From positions 1 through 64,000 of the forward strand of contig NZ_FYEB01000018.1 of the NCBI RefSeq assembly GCF_900187445.1: a DNA stretch of 64,000 bases. The letters run 5' to 3'. Within the stretch, counting starts at the first letter, position 1; each line of letters opens with the position of its first letter. Source of the stretch: Pseudomonas sp. Irchel s3b2. Lineage in GTDB: Bacteria; Pseudomonadota; Gammaproteobacteria; Pseudomonadales; Pseudomonadaceae. Positions 42,876 through 51,998 of this stretch are shown here, in pieces. The notes under the pieces were generated by a model, which worked only from the letters and a program-made list of their open reading frames with translations, was not told the DNA's origin and did not search any database. A program made the position numbers and the translations under genes.

Positions 42876-42934
42876 GGTTAAAACTGCCAGTACGGGCGCT
42901 GCGACTGCCTGCGCCAATTTAAATTAGGAGCGGT

Positions 42935-43222
42935 TTACCACTCGAATATTTTCCACGACGGAATCAGCATATCCGGCTGATCCGAGCGAATGAAGTTACC
43001 GTCCGAACCATCAGCGCGCACCAGGAAATACGGTTTACCGACTTTCGGGGTCACCTTGATGGCATACAAAAAGCCATTTTGCCGATATTCCTGAATCGTT
43101 TTATCGCCTTCCGTGCGGATCGTTACATCCGGGTCCGCCGAGGGCGCGTCGTCCGCCGCCATGACAGCCAATGGAGTGATTGCAAACAAGCCAGCCAGCA
43201 ACAAGCGATTTAGTGTGCGCAT
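42935..43222 (-). CDS. DUF2782 secreted small protein
   Basis: 95 residues; signal peptide ends near AVMAAD. The mature domain is beta-rich: VTIRTEGDKTIQEYRQNG, LYAIKVTPKVGKPYFLV and a PSWKIFEW end, the DUF2782 signature. Function unknown; conserved next to thrB and polA. Divergent from polA. Confidence 0.9.
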   Translation of the reverse strand: MRTLNRLLLAGLFAITPLAVMAADDAPSADPDVTIRTEGDKTIQEYRQNGFLYAIKVTPKVGKPYFLVRADGSDGNFIRSDQPDMLIPSWKIFEW

Positions 43223-43296
43223 GATAACCTTGTCCCTTTGTCGTCAACGGTCCCGCTATTCTAGCGCCGGACCCGCCGAAAAGGTTGATCCTGCTC

Positions 43297-46065
43297 ATGA
43301 GCCAAGCCCCCCTCGTCCTGGTGGACGGTTCTTCTTATCTGTACCGCGCCTTTCACGCGCTGCCACCGCTGACCACGTCCAAAGGCCTGCCGACCGGAGC
43401 GGTCAAAGGCGTATTGAACATGCTCAAAAGCCTGCGCAAGCAGTACCCGGACAGCCCGTTCGCCGTGGTATTCGACGCCAAGGGCGGGACGTTCCGCGAC
43501 GCAATGTTTGCCGAATACAAGGCCAATCGCCCAAGCATGCCCGACGACATGCGGGTCCAGATCGAGCCGCTGCATGCCAGCGTCAAGGCCCTGGGCTTTC
43601 CATTGCTATGCGTGGACAACGTTGAAGCGGACGACGTGATCGGCACCCTGGCGCGCAGCAGTGCGGCCGCCGACCGCCCGGTGGTGATCTCCACCGGTGA
43701 CAAGGACATGGCGCAACTGGTCGACGGGCACATTACCTTGGTCAATACGATGACCGGTAGCGCGCTGGACGTGGAAGGCGTGAAGGAGAAATTCGGCGTC
43801 GCTCCCGAGCAGATCATCGATTATCTGGCACTGATGGGCGATTCGTCCGACAACATTCCGGGCGTTCCGGGTATCGGTCCCAAGACCGCTTCCGGCCTGC
43901 TGGTCGGCGTGAACGGCGGCCTGACCGAGCTCTATGCGCAGCTCGACATCGTCCCGACCCTGCCGATTCGCGGCGCCAAAACCCTGCCGGCCAAGCTCGA
44001 AGAGCATAAGGAGATGGCGTTCCTCTCCTATCAACTGGCAACCATCAAGATCGACGTGCCGCTGGACATCGGTCTCGATGACCTGCAAATGGGCAAGCCG
44101 GATCACGACAAGCTCGCCGAGCTCTACACCCTGCTGGAATTCAAGAGCTGGTTCGAAGAGAACCAGCGCGATGCCAAGCGCTCGGGTCAGGACATTGTCG
44201 AGGTCGTCCAGGAACAGCCGGGCGCCATTGAAGCGAAGTACGAAACCATCCTCGACCAACCGCGTTTCGAGGCCTGGCTGGACAAACTCGACAAGGCGCC
44301 GTTGATCGCCTTCGTCACCGAAACCAACGGCAACGATGCCCAACATGCACAACTGGTGGGTCTATCCTTTTCCGTCGCGGCCAACGAAGCGGCCTACGTT
44401 CCGCTGACTCATTCCTACATGGGTGTGCCGGAACAGCTGGATCGCAACACGGTGCTGCTGGCGCTGAAGCCGCTGCTGGAAAACCCGAACAAACTGAAAG
44501 TCGGCCAGCACGCCAAGTTCGAGACCAATATCCTCGCCAATTGCGCTATCGGTGGTGATCAGAGCAACGGGATTGTTGTTCGGGGTATTGCCTACGACAC
44601 CATGCTCGAGTCTTACGTACTGGACTCGACGGCCACCCGCCACGACATGGACAGCCTGGCACTCAAGTACCTGGGCCAAAGCAAGACCGACATTCAAGAG
44701 ATTGCCGGCAAAGGCGTCAAACAGCTGAGCTTCGACCAGATATCTCTTGAGCTCGCTGGCCCCTATGCCGCCGAAGACGCCGACGTCACTTTCCGCCTGC
44801 ATCTGGCATTGCAGGAAAAACTGGCAACGACGCCAAGCCTGGGCAAAGTGCTCAACGACATTGAAATGCCGCTGATGCCGGTTCTGGCCCGAATCGAGCG
44901 CCAGGGCGCGCTCGTGGACGCCAACCTGCTGGGCATCCAGAGCGTCGAGTTGGGCGAGAAACTGGTCGCCCTTGAGCGTGAGGCTTTCGCCATTGCCGGT
45001 GAAGAATTCAACCTGGGTTCGCCGAAGCAACTGGGCGTGATCCTCTACGAAAAGCTCGGCTTGCCCGTACTCAGCAAGACCGCCAAGGGCCAGGCCTCGA
45101 CGGCCGAAGCGGTATTGGCCGAGTTGGCGGAACAGGACTACCCGCTGCCCAAGGTACTGATGCAGTACCGCTCACTGAGCAAGCTCAAAAGCACCTACAC
45201 CGACCGTTTGCCAGAGCAGATCAATGCTCGCACCGGGCGCATTCATACGTCTTACCAGCAAGCGGTCGCCGCCACCGGACGTTTGTCGTCCATCGACCCG
45301 AACCTGCAGAATATTCCGATCCGTACCGCCGAAGGTCGTCGAATTCGTCAGGCGTTCGTCGCACCGAAAGGCTACAAGCTGCTGGCGGCGGACTATTCGC
45401 AAATCGAACTGCGGATCATGGCGCATCTGGCCAAGGACGAAGGCTTGCTGCACGCCTTCCGCAACAACCTCGATGTACACCGGGCAACGGCCGCAGAGGT
45501 GTTTGGTGTGGAGCTGGACGCGGTCACCAACGATCAGCGTCGTAGCGCGAAAGCCATCAACTTCGGTTTGATCTACGGCATGAGTGCGTTTGGCCTGGCC
45601 AAGCAGATCGGCGTTGACCGTAAACAATCCCAGGCCTACATCGACCGCTATTTCGCCCGTTATCCCGGCGTACTGGCATACATGGAGCGCACGCGCGCCC
45701 AAGCCGCCGAGCAAGGTTTCGTCGAGACCATTTTCGGTCGTCGTCTCTACCTGCCGGAAATCAATGCGAAAAACCAGGCTCTGCGCAAAGCTGCCGAGCG
45801 CACGGCGATCAACGCCCCGATGCAAGGCACCGCGGCGGACATCATCAAGAAAGCCATGGTAGCGGTGGATAACTGGCTGACATCGTCAGGCCTGGACGCC
45901 AAAGTCATCCTGCAGGTGCACGATGAATTGGTGCTTGAGGTACGTGAGGATCTGATTGACCAGGTACGTGAAGAGATTCGCGTGCACATGAGCAATGCCG
46001 CCCAACTGGATGTACCGCTCCTGGTCGAGGTGGGTATAGGCAACAACTGGGATGAGGCGCACTGA
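43297..46065 (+). CDS. polA: DNA polymerase I (with altered 3'-5' exonuclease site)
   Basis: 922 residues from ATG 43297. The 5'-3' exonuclease domain covers residues ~1-290. The 3'-5' exonuclease domain (~330-520) keeps E342, D434 (AYDTMLESY) and D494 (YAAEDAD), but the position of the first catalytic Asp (E. coli D355, motif DTET) is V340 here, coded GTC in FVTETNG. The polymerase domain is intact, with DYSQIELRIMAHLA and the final HDELVLE. Replication primer removal and repair. The single substitution would be expected to weaken or abolish proofreading. Confidence 0.96.
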   Translation: MSQAPLVLVDGSSYLYRAFHALPPLTTSKGLPTGAVKGVLNMLKSLRKQYPDSPFAVVFDAKGGTFRDAMFAEYKANRPSMPDDMRVQIEPLHASVKALGFPLLCVDNVEADDVIGTLARSSAAADRPVVISTGDKDMAQLVDGHITLVNTMTGSALDVEGVKEKFGVAPEQIIDYLALMGDSSDNIPGVPGIGPKTASGLLVGVNGGLTELYAQLDIVPTLPIRGAKTLPAKLEEHKEMAFLSYQLATIKIDVPLDIGLDDLQMGKPDHDKLAELYTLLEFKSWFEENQRDAKRSGQDIVEVVQEQPGAIEAKYETILDQPRFEAWLDKLDKAPLIAFVTETNGNDAQHAQLVGLSFSVAANEAAYVPLTHSYMGVPEQLDRNTVLLALKPLLENPNKLKVGQHAKFETNILANCAIGGDQSNGIVVRGIAYDTMLESYVLDSTATRHDMDSLALKYLGQSKTDIQEIAGKGVKQLSFDQISLELAGPYAAEDADVTFRLHLALQEKLATTPSLGKVLNDIEMPLMPVLARIERQGALVDANLLGIQSVELGEKLVALEREAFAIAGEEFNLGSPKQLGVILYEKLGLPVLSKTAKGQASTAEAVLAELAEQDYPLPKVLMQYRSLSKLKSTYTDRLPEQINARTGRIHTSYQQAVAATGRLSSIDPNLQNIPIRTAEGRRIRQAFVAPKGYKLLAADYSQIELRIMAHLAKDEGLLHAFRNNLDVHRATAAEVFGVELDAVTNDQRRSAKAINFGLIYGMSAFGLAKQIGVDRKQSQAYIDRYFARYPGVLAYMERTRAQAAEQGFVETIFGRRLYLPEINAKNQALRKAAERTAINAPMQGTAADIIKKAMVAVDNWLTSSGLDAKVILQVHDELVLEVREDLIDQVREEIRVHMSNAAQLDVPLLVEVGIGNNWDEAH

Positions 46066-46173
46066 ACCGCCTGAACACTCGTGCCTGCGGCCTTATGCCG
46101 CAACACAAAATAACGAAGGGCTATAGTGCGGAAAATTAAGTCGATTATTTCCAAAGGTTTTTGAAAATAGTCT

Positions 46174-46201
46174 GAACTAAATCCGTGAACCGTCACTCAG
46201 A
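46174..46201 (+). promoter_or_regulatory. AlgU (sigma22)-type promoter of the ErsA-like sRNA
   Basis: GAACTA (46174-46179) and TCAGA (46197-46201), 17-base spacer, close to the AlgU consensus GAACTT-N16/17-TCTGA. In P. aeruginosa ErsA is transcribed by AlgU. Confidence 0.65.
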
Positions 46202-46206
46202 GATAC

Positions 46207-46340
46207 TGAATGGCTGGTGAAGCCCTTCGATGCTCCTATGTTGTGTTAAGTGTTGGCAGATATCTGGACCCCGCCCTAGCGGTCCGGAAACTTGAACCCC
46301 GGAACTTCTCCCTCCCCATACGAAGTCCGGGGTTTTTTTT
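46207..46340 (+). ncRNA. ersA: ErsA-like small RNA (Spot 42 position)
   Basis: Located between polA and engB, the position of ErsA in P. aeruginosa and of Spot 42 in E. coli. It has a plausible AlgU promoter just upstream. It ends in a strong terminator: ACCCCGGaACTTC / GAAGTCCGGGGT stem and eight T residues (46296-46340). The predicted transcript of ~134 nt is close to the 132 nt reported for ErsA. ErsA is an Hfq-dependent envelope-stress sRNA that represses algC and oprD. The 5' end is estimated from the promoter. Confidence 0.82.
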
Positions 46341-46364
46341 GCCTGCTGATTTGTCTGGAGAGCT

Positions 46365-47006
46365 TTATTCGGCAGCCTCAGCGCCTTTGTCCGCCAGCTC
46401 CATCCAGCCCGCCAGTACAGTGTAGGCGTCTTCCAGCCCCATGCGTTTGGGTGCCGAAAACAGCTGGATAGTGATCGTATCGCCCCAGCCCTTGCGGATT
46501 TCCGACTGAACCTTGAGCAGCGTGTTCTTCGCCGCGCCGTAGGTCAGCTTGTCTGCCTTGGTCAGCAAAATATGCATCGGCATGCCACTGGCGACGGCCC
46601 AATCGAGCATCAGCAGGTCGAAATCGGTCATTGGATGACGGATGTCCATCATCAGAATCAAACCTTTCAAACTCTCGCGACCGCCCAGATAGGCTTCCAG
46701 GTGACGCTGCCAGTGCATCTTCAACGGGATCGGCACTTTCGCGTAACCGTAGCCCGGCAGGTCGACCAGACGGCGTTCATCGTCTAGCTTGAAGAAGTTC
46801 AACAGCTGTGTGCGACCCGGAGTTTTCGAGGTCCGCGCCAGGCTGGCGTGTGTCAGGGTATTCAACGCGCTGGACTTGCCGGCGTTGGAACGCCCGGCGA
46901 AGGCCACTTCAAAGCCTTCGTCGTCGGGGCATTGGTCGACTTTGGCGGCGCTGAGCATGAAGGTGGACTGTTGGCACAGGCCGAGGATGGGATTCTTGAG
47001 TTGCAT
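46365..47006 (-). CDS. engB: Ribosome biogenesis GTPase EngB (YihA/YsxC)
   Basis: 213 residues from ATG 47006; the longer frame crosses the cytochrome promoter region. G1 loop GRSNAGKS (38-45), G3 DLPGYGYA, G4 TKADKL and a G5-like SAPKRMG. TRAFAC-class GTPase needed for 50S subunit assembly. Convergent in position with the sRNA terminator. Confidence 0.95.
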   Translation of the reverse strand: MQLKNPILGLCQQSTFMLSAAKVDQCPDDEGFEVAFAGRSNAGKSSALNTLTHASLARTSKTPGRTQLLNFFKLDDERRLVDLPGYGYAKVPIPLKMHWQRHLEAYLGGRESLKGLILMMDIRHPMTDFDLLMLDWAVASGMPMHILLTKADKLTYGAAKNTLLKVQSEIRKGWGDTITIQLFSAPKRMGLEDAYTVLAGWMELADKGAEAAE

Positions 47007-47197
47007 GGGATTTCCGATGTGGGCGGCGCCGGGAATGGACGCGGCAAGCAGTGTCGTTTCCGTTTCAGTGACGCCAGTATATAATGCCGCAGATTTTGTG
47101 TGCGCTTTGTCCCAGCGTAGGATGAAGTTCACGAGAGCGATTGACCTTGATTGCGCACTAGAACGCAGCACGCTCTCAACCCTGAAAAGGTCGTTTT

Positions 47198-47488
47198 ATG
47201 ACGAAATGGCTGCTAGCTGCCGGTATCTTGATGCCGCTTTACAGCGCTCAGGCTACACAGGATCCGGAAGCTGTGTACAACCGTGTTTGTGGTGCCTGTC
47301 ATTCCGGCCAACTACCTATGGCGCCCAAAAAGGGCGATCAGGAAGCCTGGACGCCGAGGTTGGCGAAAGGTATGGAGACGCTGGTGCAACACGTGACCCA
47401 GGGTTTCAAGGCGATGCCGCCGCGTGGTTTGTGCATGGACTGCAGTGCCGAGGATTACCGAGCCATCATCCAGTGGATGAGCGAGTAA
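47198..47488 (+). CDS. Cytochrome c5 family protein
   Basis: 96 residues; signal peptide ends near SAQATQ. Haem motif CGACH with distal Met ligand in FKAMPPRG, and the cytochrome c5-specific extra pair GLCMDC. Small periplasmic electron carrier. 46 bases before the cytochrome c4 gene, probably one operon (PA5491-PA5490 order). Confidence 0.93.
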   Translation: MTKWLLAAGILMPLYSAQATQDPEAVYNRVCGACHSGQLPMAPKKGDQEAWTPRLAKGMETLVQHVTQGFKAMPPRGLCMDCSAEDYRAIIQWMSE

Positions 47489-47534
47489 ACCCGGTCCATA
47501 ACTCTTTAACCCTTAGCCGTAGTTGGATTAGCTG

Positions 47535-48146
47535 ATGAACAAATTGATCGTGAGTCTGCTGTTGACCGTGGGGATCTCCGGCATTGCCCATGCTGCAGGT
47601 GATGCGACTGCTGGTCAGGCGAAAGCCGCAGTATGTGGCGCCTGTCATGGCCCGGATGGCAATAGCATGGCGCCTAACTTTCCGAAACTGGCAGGTCAGG
47701 GCGAGCGTTATCTGAACAAGCAGCTGCACGACATCAAGTCCGGCAAACGCACGGTGCTGGAAATGACCGGCCTGCTGACCAATCTGAGTGATCAGGACCT
47801 GGCTGATATCTCCGCCTATTTCGCCAGCCAGAAAGGCAGCGTTGGCGCCGCCGACCCGAAAGTCGTGGCTCGCGGTGAAGCACTGTTCCGTGGAGGCGAT
47901 CTGGCCAAGGGCCTGCCAGCCTGCACCGGCTGCCACTCTCCAGATGGCAAGGGCAACGCTGCTGCCGGCTTCCCGCATCTGGGCGGCCAGCATGCCCAGT
48001 ACGTCGGCAAGCAACTGACCGACTTCAGAAAAGAAGAAGGCGGCCGGACCAACGACGGCGATACCAAACCGATGCAGAGCATCGCTAAAAAGCTGAGCGA
48101 CGAAGATATCGCCGCAGTCTCCAGCTATATTCAAGGCTTGCACTGA
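47535..48146 (+). CDS. cc4: Dihaem cytochrome c4
   Basis: 203 residues, signal peptide ending near AHAAGD. Two homologous class I cytochrome domains with CGACH (near residue 35) and CTGCH (near residue 133), each with a downstream methionine ligand (NSMAPNFPKL; TKPMQSIAK). Periplasmic electron donor, usually to cbb3 or aa3 oxidases. A terminator follows. Confidence 0.94.
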   Translation: MNKLIVSLLLTVGISGIAHAAGDATAGQAKAAVCGACHGPDGNSMAPNFPKLAGQGERYLNKQLHDIKSGKRTVLEMTGLLTNLSDQDLADISAYFASQKGSVGAADPKVVARGEALFRGGDLAKGLPACTGCHSPDGKGNAAAGFPHLGGQHAQYVGKQLTDFRKEEGGRTNDGDTKPMQSIAKKLSDEDIAAVSSYIQGLH

Positions 48147-48222
48147 GGTCTGTGATCGAGCGTTGTGAGGGGTGTACATCTCTTGCAACGTTAACACTCG
48201 ATTAATCCGTCGATGCAAACAT

Positions 48223-48252
48223 AAAAAGGGTAGCTTTGGCTGCCCTTTTTTG
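48223..48252 (+). terminator. Rho-independent terminator after cytochrome c4
   Basis: AAAAAGGGTAGC / GCTGCCCTTTTTT stem-loop with a TTTG loop (one G-T pair), 77 bases after the c4 stop. Confidence 0.88.
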
Positions 48253-48343
48253 TGGCCGCTGCCGTTACACTACAAACTCAAGCCCGCCAGGATCTGTCTG
48301 AAAACAGGTCGTGCGAGGCGACCCAATTGTCCAGGAGTAAAGC

Positions 48344-48985
48344 ATGCGTAATCTGATCATCAGCGCCGCGCTCGTCGCTGCCAGCCTGTTCGGCATGACT
48401 GCCCAAGCCGCCGAAAAACCTGAAGCGCCCTATGTCGAGCTGAGCACTCCGGTCCCGGTGGCCGTGCCTGGCAAGATCGAAGTGGTGGAGCTGTTCTGGT
48501 ACGGCTGCCCGCACTGCTATGCCTTCGAACCCGTTGTTAATCCATGGGCTGAAAAGCTGCCTTCCGACGTGAACTTCGTGCGCATTCCGGCCATGTTTGG
48601 CGGCCCTTGGGACGCACACGGCCAGATGTTCCTGACCCTTGAAGCCATGGGTGTCGAGAACAAGGTTCACGCAGCAGTTTTCGAAGCGATTCAGAAAGAA
48701 CACAAGAAACTGACTGACAAAGAAGACATGGCCGACTTTCTGGCGACCCAAGGTGTAGACAAGGATAAGTTCCTGGCCACCTTCGACTCCTTCGCCATCA
48801 AGGGCCAGATCAACAAAGCCAAAGAACTTGCCAAGAAATATGAAATCACCGGCGTGCCTACCATGGTCGTCAACGGCAAATATCGCTTTGACATCGGCTC
48901 TGCCGGCGGTGCCGAACAAGCGCTGAAACTGGCCGACCAACTGGTCGCCAAAGAGCGAGCGGCGACCAAGGCCGTCGCCAACTAA
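48344..48985 (+). CDS. dsbA: Thiol:disulfide interchange protein DsbA
   Basis: 213 residues; signal peptide ends near AQAAE (about residue 22). Thioredoxin-fold with the active site C55-PH-C58 in WYGCPHCYAF and the cis-proline loop TGVPTMVVNG. Periplasmic disulfide oxidant, recycled by DsbB. AGGAGT precedes the ATG. Clients here may include the cytochromes, the DUF1161 proteins and the CSS-motif phosphodiesterase. Confidence 0.96.
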   Translation: MRNLIISAALVAASLFGMTAQAAEKPEAPYVELSTPVPVAVPGKIEVVELFWYGCPHCYAFEPVVNPWAEKLPSDVNFVRIPAMFGGPWDAHGQMFLTLEAMGVENKVHAAVFEAIQKEHKKLTDKEDMADFLATQGVDKDKFLATFDSFAIKGQINKAKELAKKYEITGVPTMVVNGKYRFDIGSAGGAEQALKLADQLVAKERAATKAVAN

Positions 48986-48999
48986 GCGCGGCACCTGCC

Positions 49000-49860
49000 A
49001 TGCGCCGCTGGGGAACTGAACGCATCGTTGGCCTGCATCATCCGCAGGTCAACGAGCATCACCTGGAATCGACGGGGTTGCCCGTGGACAGCCGTCTGCG
49101 TTTGCTCAGTTTCAATATCCAGGTCGGCATCAGTACCGAGCGCTATCGGCACTATCTGACCCGCGGCTGGCAGCATCTGTTACCGCATACCGGGCGTGCC
49201 GACAACCTGCAAAAAATCGGTAATCTGCTGGGCGACTTCGATCTGGTCGCCTTGCAGGAAGCCGATGGCGGCAGCCTGCGATCAGGCTACGTCAATCAGG
49301 TCGAACACCTGGCGCAGCTCGGCGCTTTCCCCTACTGGTATCAACAACTCAATCGCAATCTCGGTCATCTCGGCCAGCACAGCAATGGCGTGCTCAGCCG
49401 CCTGCGCCCGTGGGCGATTGAAGATCATCCTCTGCCAGGGCCCAAGGGTCGCGGGGCGATTCTGGTGCGCTTCGGCGAAGGTCCGGAGGCGCTTGTGGTG
49501 GTAATGATGCATCTGGCGCTGGGCGCTCGCACCCGTAGCCTGCAACTGGCCTACATCCGCGAATTGATCGGCGGCTTTAAACACCAGGTGCTGATGGGCG
49601 ACATGAATACCCATGCCAGTGACTTGCTGCAAAACTCCCCGTTGCGTGATTTGGGCCTGCTCGCGCCGCAACTGGAAGCGACCTTCCCCAGCTGGCGCCC
49701 ACAGCGTTGCCTGGACCATATTCTGCTCAGCCCCACCCTGACCCTTGAAAAGGTCGAAGTGCTGGCACAACCCATTTCCGATCACCTGCCGGTCGCGGTA
49801 GAGATTCGTCTGCCGGGTTCGCTCACGGTCGATGCATTACCCGCGTTGAGTCCTGCCTGA
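49000..49860 (+). CDS. Endonuclease/exonuclease/phosphatase (EEP) family protein
   Basis: 286 residues. EEP motifs: LLSFNIQVG, VALQEADGG, VLMGDMNTH and the final SDHLPVAVE. N-terminal ~30 residues are unconserved, so a later start is possible. No signal peptide; a cytoplasmic phosphodiesterase or nuclease of unknown substrate. Its TGA abuts the ATG of dgcH (TGAATG), so the pair is co-translated (PA5488-PA5487 order). Confidence 0.88.
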   Translation: MRRWGTERIVGLHHPQVNEHHLESTGLPVDSRLRLLSFNIQVGISTERYRHYLTRGWQHLLPHTGRADNLQKIGNLLGDFDLVALQEADGGSLRSGYVNQVEHLAQLGAFPYWYQQLNRNLGHLGQHSNGVLSRLRPWAIEDHPLPGPKGRGAILVRFGEGPEALVVVMMHLALGARTRSLQLAYIRELIGGFKHQVLMGDMNTHASDLLQNSPLRDLGLLAPQLEATFPSWRPQRCLDHILLSPTLTLEKVEVLAQPISDHLPVAVEIRLPGSLTVDALPALSPA

Positions 49861-51891
49861 ATGAGCGACGAAACACAGCGCTGGAAAGAGAAATACCTCA
49901 AAAGCATCGAACAACAGGAAAAGCTGGAACGTCGATGGGACGCCCGGCTCGACCTGCTGCGTCGTGGGCTGGTGCGCAGTACCCTGGCCGCAGAAGGTAC
50001 CGATCGCGCCGTTGACCAATGCATGAAGGAAATGCGCGAAGTCGTACGCACCGATGACATGGACGCCGGCCTGGCGGCCTTACTGCCGCGCCTGGAAAAA
50101 GCCGTGCTCGACTCCGAGCAACGCCGGGAAACCCGGGTCGATCAAGTCAGTGCCGCCCTGGCGGCGCTGGTCTCTCAGCTGCAAGCATTGCCTTTGCCCC
50201 GGGAAGTGAGCCGGCCGCTGAAAAATTTCGCTAAACAACTGGACGGACGCGTAGGCCAGGCCCGCGAAATTCCGTTGCTGCTCAGCGAGCTGAGCGGCTT
50301 GCAAGGCAAAGCCTTGAACCTGCTGGAGACCCCTGCCGAACCTGATCGTCCAGGTTTTCTGCAGCGCCTGTTCAGTAGGGAAACGGAGGAGACCGCGCCA
50401 CAACTCGTCGCCGCCGAATCGCAAATGCCTGCCCCGCAACCTGTCGAACCGGTTGCAGCATCGGCCGAGCCCCCACAAGCGATGGCCAATCTCACGCCAG
50501 CCGCCGTTAAACCGCTAGTGGCGTTGCCAACCGTAGAAGCCGCCCTGCCCGCATCTGCACGTCCTGAGCCAGCGCACATTCAGGCGCCAACAGCAATGAC
50601 ATCTGCAACTGAAGTCGTGGCGTTTGACCCGCCCGTCTTTGAACCAGAAGCCACGAGCAGCCAGGTTCCGGAGTTACAACCCCGTCCGAATATCGAGCAA
50701 CCCCAAGAGCCGGCTCCATCTATCGCCCTACCGGCCATACAGGCTCCGTCGGCAATCAATCCCGATGAACTGACACCGGAGCCCATCGATTCAGAGCCTT
50801 CCGAGCACGATATTCTGTATGCCCTGCCGGACTCACCGGAGCCGTCCTACAGCTCTGTCGCCAAGCACATCGAAGATACGCTGCTGGGCCTTCTCGATGA
50901 CCTGGCATTGCCCGAGCGCTATCGTCCACAAGCCGAGGCGATGCGCGATCGTCTTCAAAGCGGCTTGAACTGGTACGAACTGCTGCCCATCCTCGATGAC
51001 CTGGCAACGTTAATGCTGGCAATTACCGACAGCGGCCAGCACGAATTCGAGGCGTACCTGCAGCAACTCAACGAACGCCTCGAGTCATTTCAGAGCAACC
51101 TGCAAGCGGCGAGCGACGGCCACGCTGACAACCGCTCGGCCGCGCGGGAAATGGACACGCAAATTCGCGAGCAAGTCGATGGCTTGCAAAGCAGCATGCA
51201 AGAAGCGGCGGACCTTGATGACCTCAAGCATGTGCTGGAAAACCACCTCGAAGGCTTGCTCGGCACCATGGACCAGCACCAGAAACAGCGCGACGAGCGT
51301 GAGCAGGAAGTAGCCGCCCGCTTGCAAAGTCTGGCCGAAAGGGTTGCCCATATGGAGGAGGAAGCCCTGGGCTACCGCGAACATCTCGAAGAGCAGCGTC
51401 AGAAGGCGCTGATCGATCCATTGACCGGCCTGCCGAATCGAGCGGCCTGGGGCGAACGCCTGGAGCATGAAATCGGCCAATGGCAACAACAGGGCAATAC
51501 CTTGTTGCTGGCAATGCTCGACCTCGATCATTTCAAACGCATCAATGACAACTATGGTCATCTGGCAGGCGACAAGGTGCTGAAAATCATCGCCAGCGTG
51601 CTACGCAAGCGTCTGCGCGGGACTGATTTCATTGCCCGGTTCGGCGGTGAGGAGTTTGTACTGTTGATGCCTGCCACACTACCTATGGTCGGCGCGAAAC
51701 TGCTGGAAACCTTGCGCGCATCGATCGAAGCCTGCCCGTTTCACTTCAAGGGCAAGCGAGTCACCATTACCATTTCCATGGGACTGACCGCCTTCAGACC
51801 AGGCGAACATAGCGATCTTGTGCTTAAAAGAGCTGATCAGGCGTTATACCGGGCGAAAAATACCGGACGAAATCGAGTTGAACTGGGCTAA
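49861..51891 (+). CDS. dgcH: Diguanylate cyclase DgcH-like (GGDEF)
   Basis: 676 residues, no membrane segment. N-terminal coiled coil (residues ~1-170), a long Pro/Ala/Glu-rich low-complexity linker (~180-315), a second helical region (~320-515), then the GGDEF domain. The active site GGEEF is at 595-599, and the inhibitory I-site RGTD is at 586-589, five residues upstream, so product inhibition is retained. Makes cyclic-di-GMP from GTP. Linker length and composition vary among pseudomonads. Confidence 0.93.
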   Translation: MSDETQRWKEKYLKSIEQQEKLERRWDARLDLLRRGLVRSTLAAEGTDRAVDQCMKEMREVVRTDDMDAGLAALLPRLEKAVLDSEQRRETRVDQVSAALAALVSQLQALPLPREVSRPLKNFAKQLDGRVGQAREIPLLLSELSGLQGKALNLLETPAEPDRPGFLQRLFSRETEETAPQLVAAESQMPAPQPVEPVAASAEPPQAMANLTPAAVKPLVALPTVEAALPASARPEPAHIQAPTAMTSATEVVAFDPPVFEPEATSSQVPELQPRPNIEQPQEPAPSIALPAIQAPSAINPDELTPEPIDSEPSEHDILYALPDSPEPSYSSVAKHIEDTLLGLLDDLALPERYRPQAEAMRDRLQSGLNWYELLPILDDLATLMLAITDSGQHEFEAYLQQLNERLESFQSNLQAASDGHADNRSAAREMDTQIREQVDGLQSSMQEAADLDDLKHVLENHLEGLLGTMDQHQKQRDEREQEVAARLQSLAERVAHMEEEALGYREHLEEQRQKALIDPLTGLPNRAAWGERLEHEIGQWQQQGNTLLLAMLDLDHFKRINDNYGHLAGDKVLKIIASVLRKRLRGTDFIARFGGEEFVLLMPATLPMVGAKLLETLRASIEACPFHFKGKRVTITISMGLTAFRPGEHSDLVLKRADQALYRAKNTGRNRVELG

Positions 51892-51998
51892 CGGGCCAAT
51901 TGTTCCATTTTGTTTAAAGGAGTGTTTTTTGCCGTTAGCGCCGCAAGGCAATACGTTACACTGTTGCATTATTGTCTTTGCGTGTACTGTCTCCTGCC

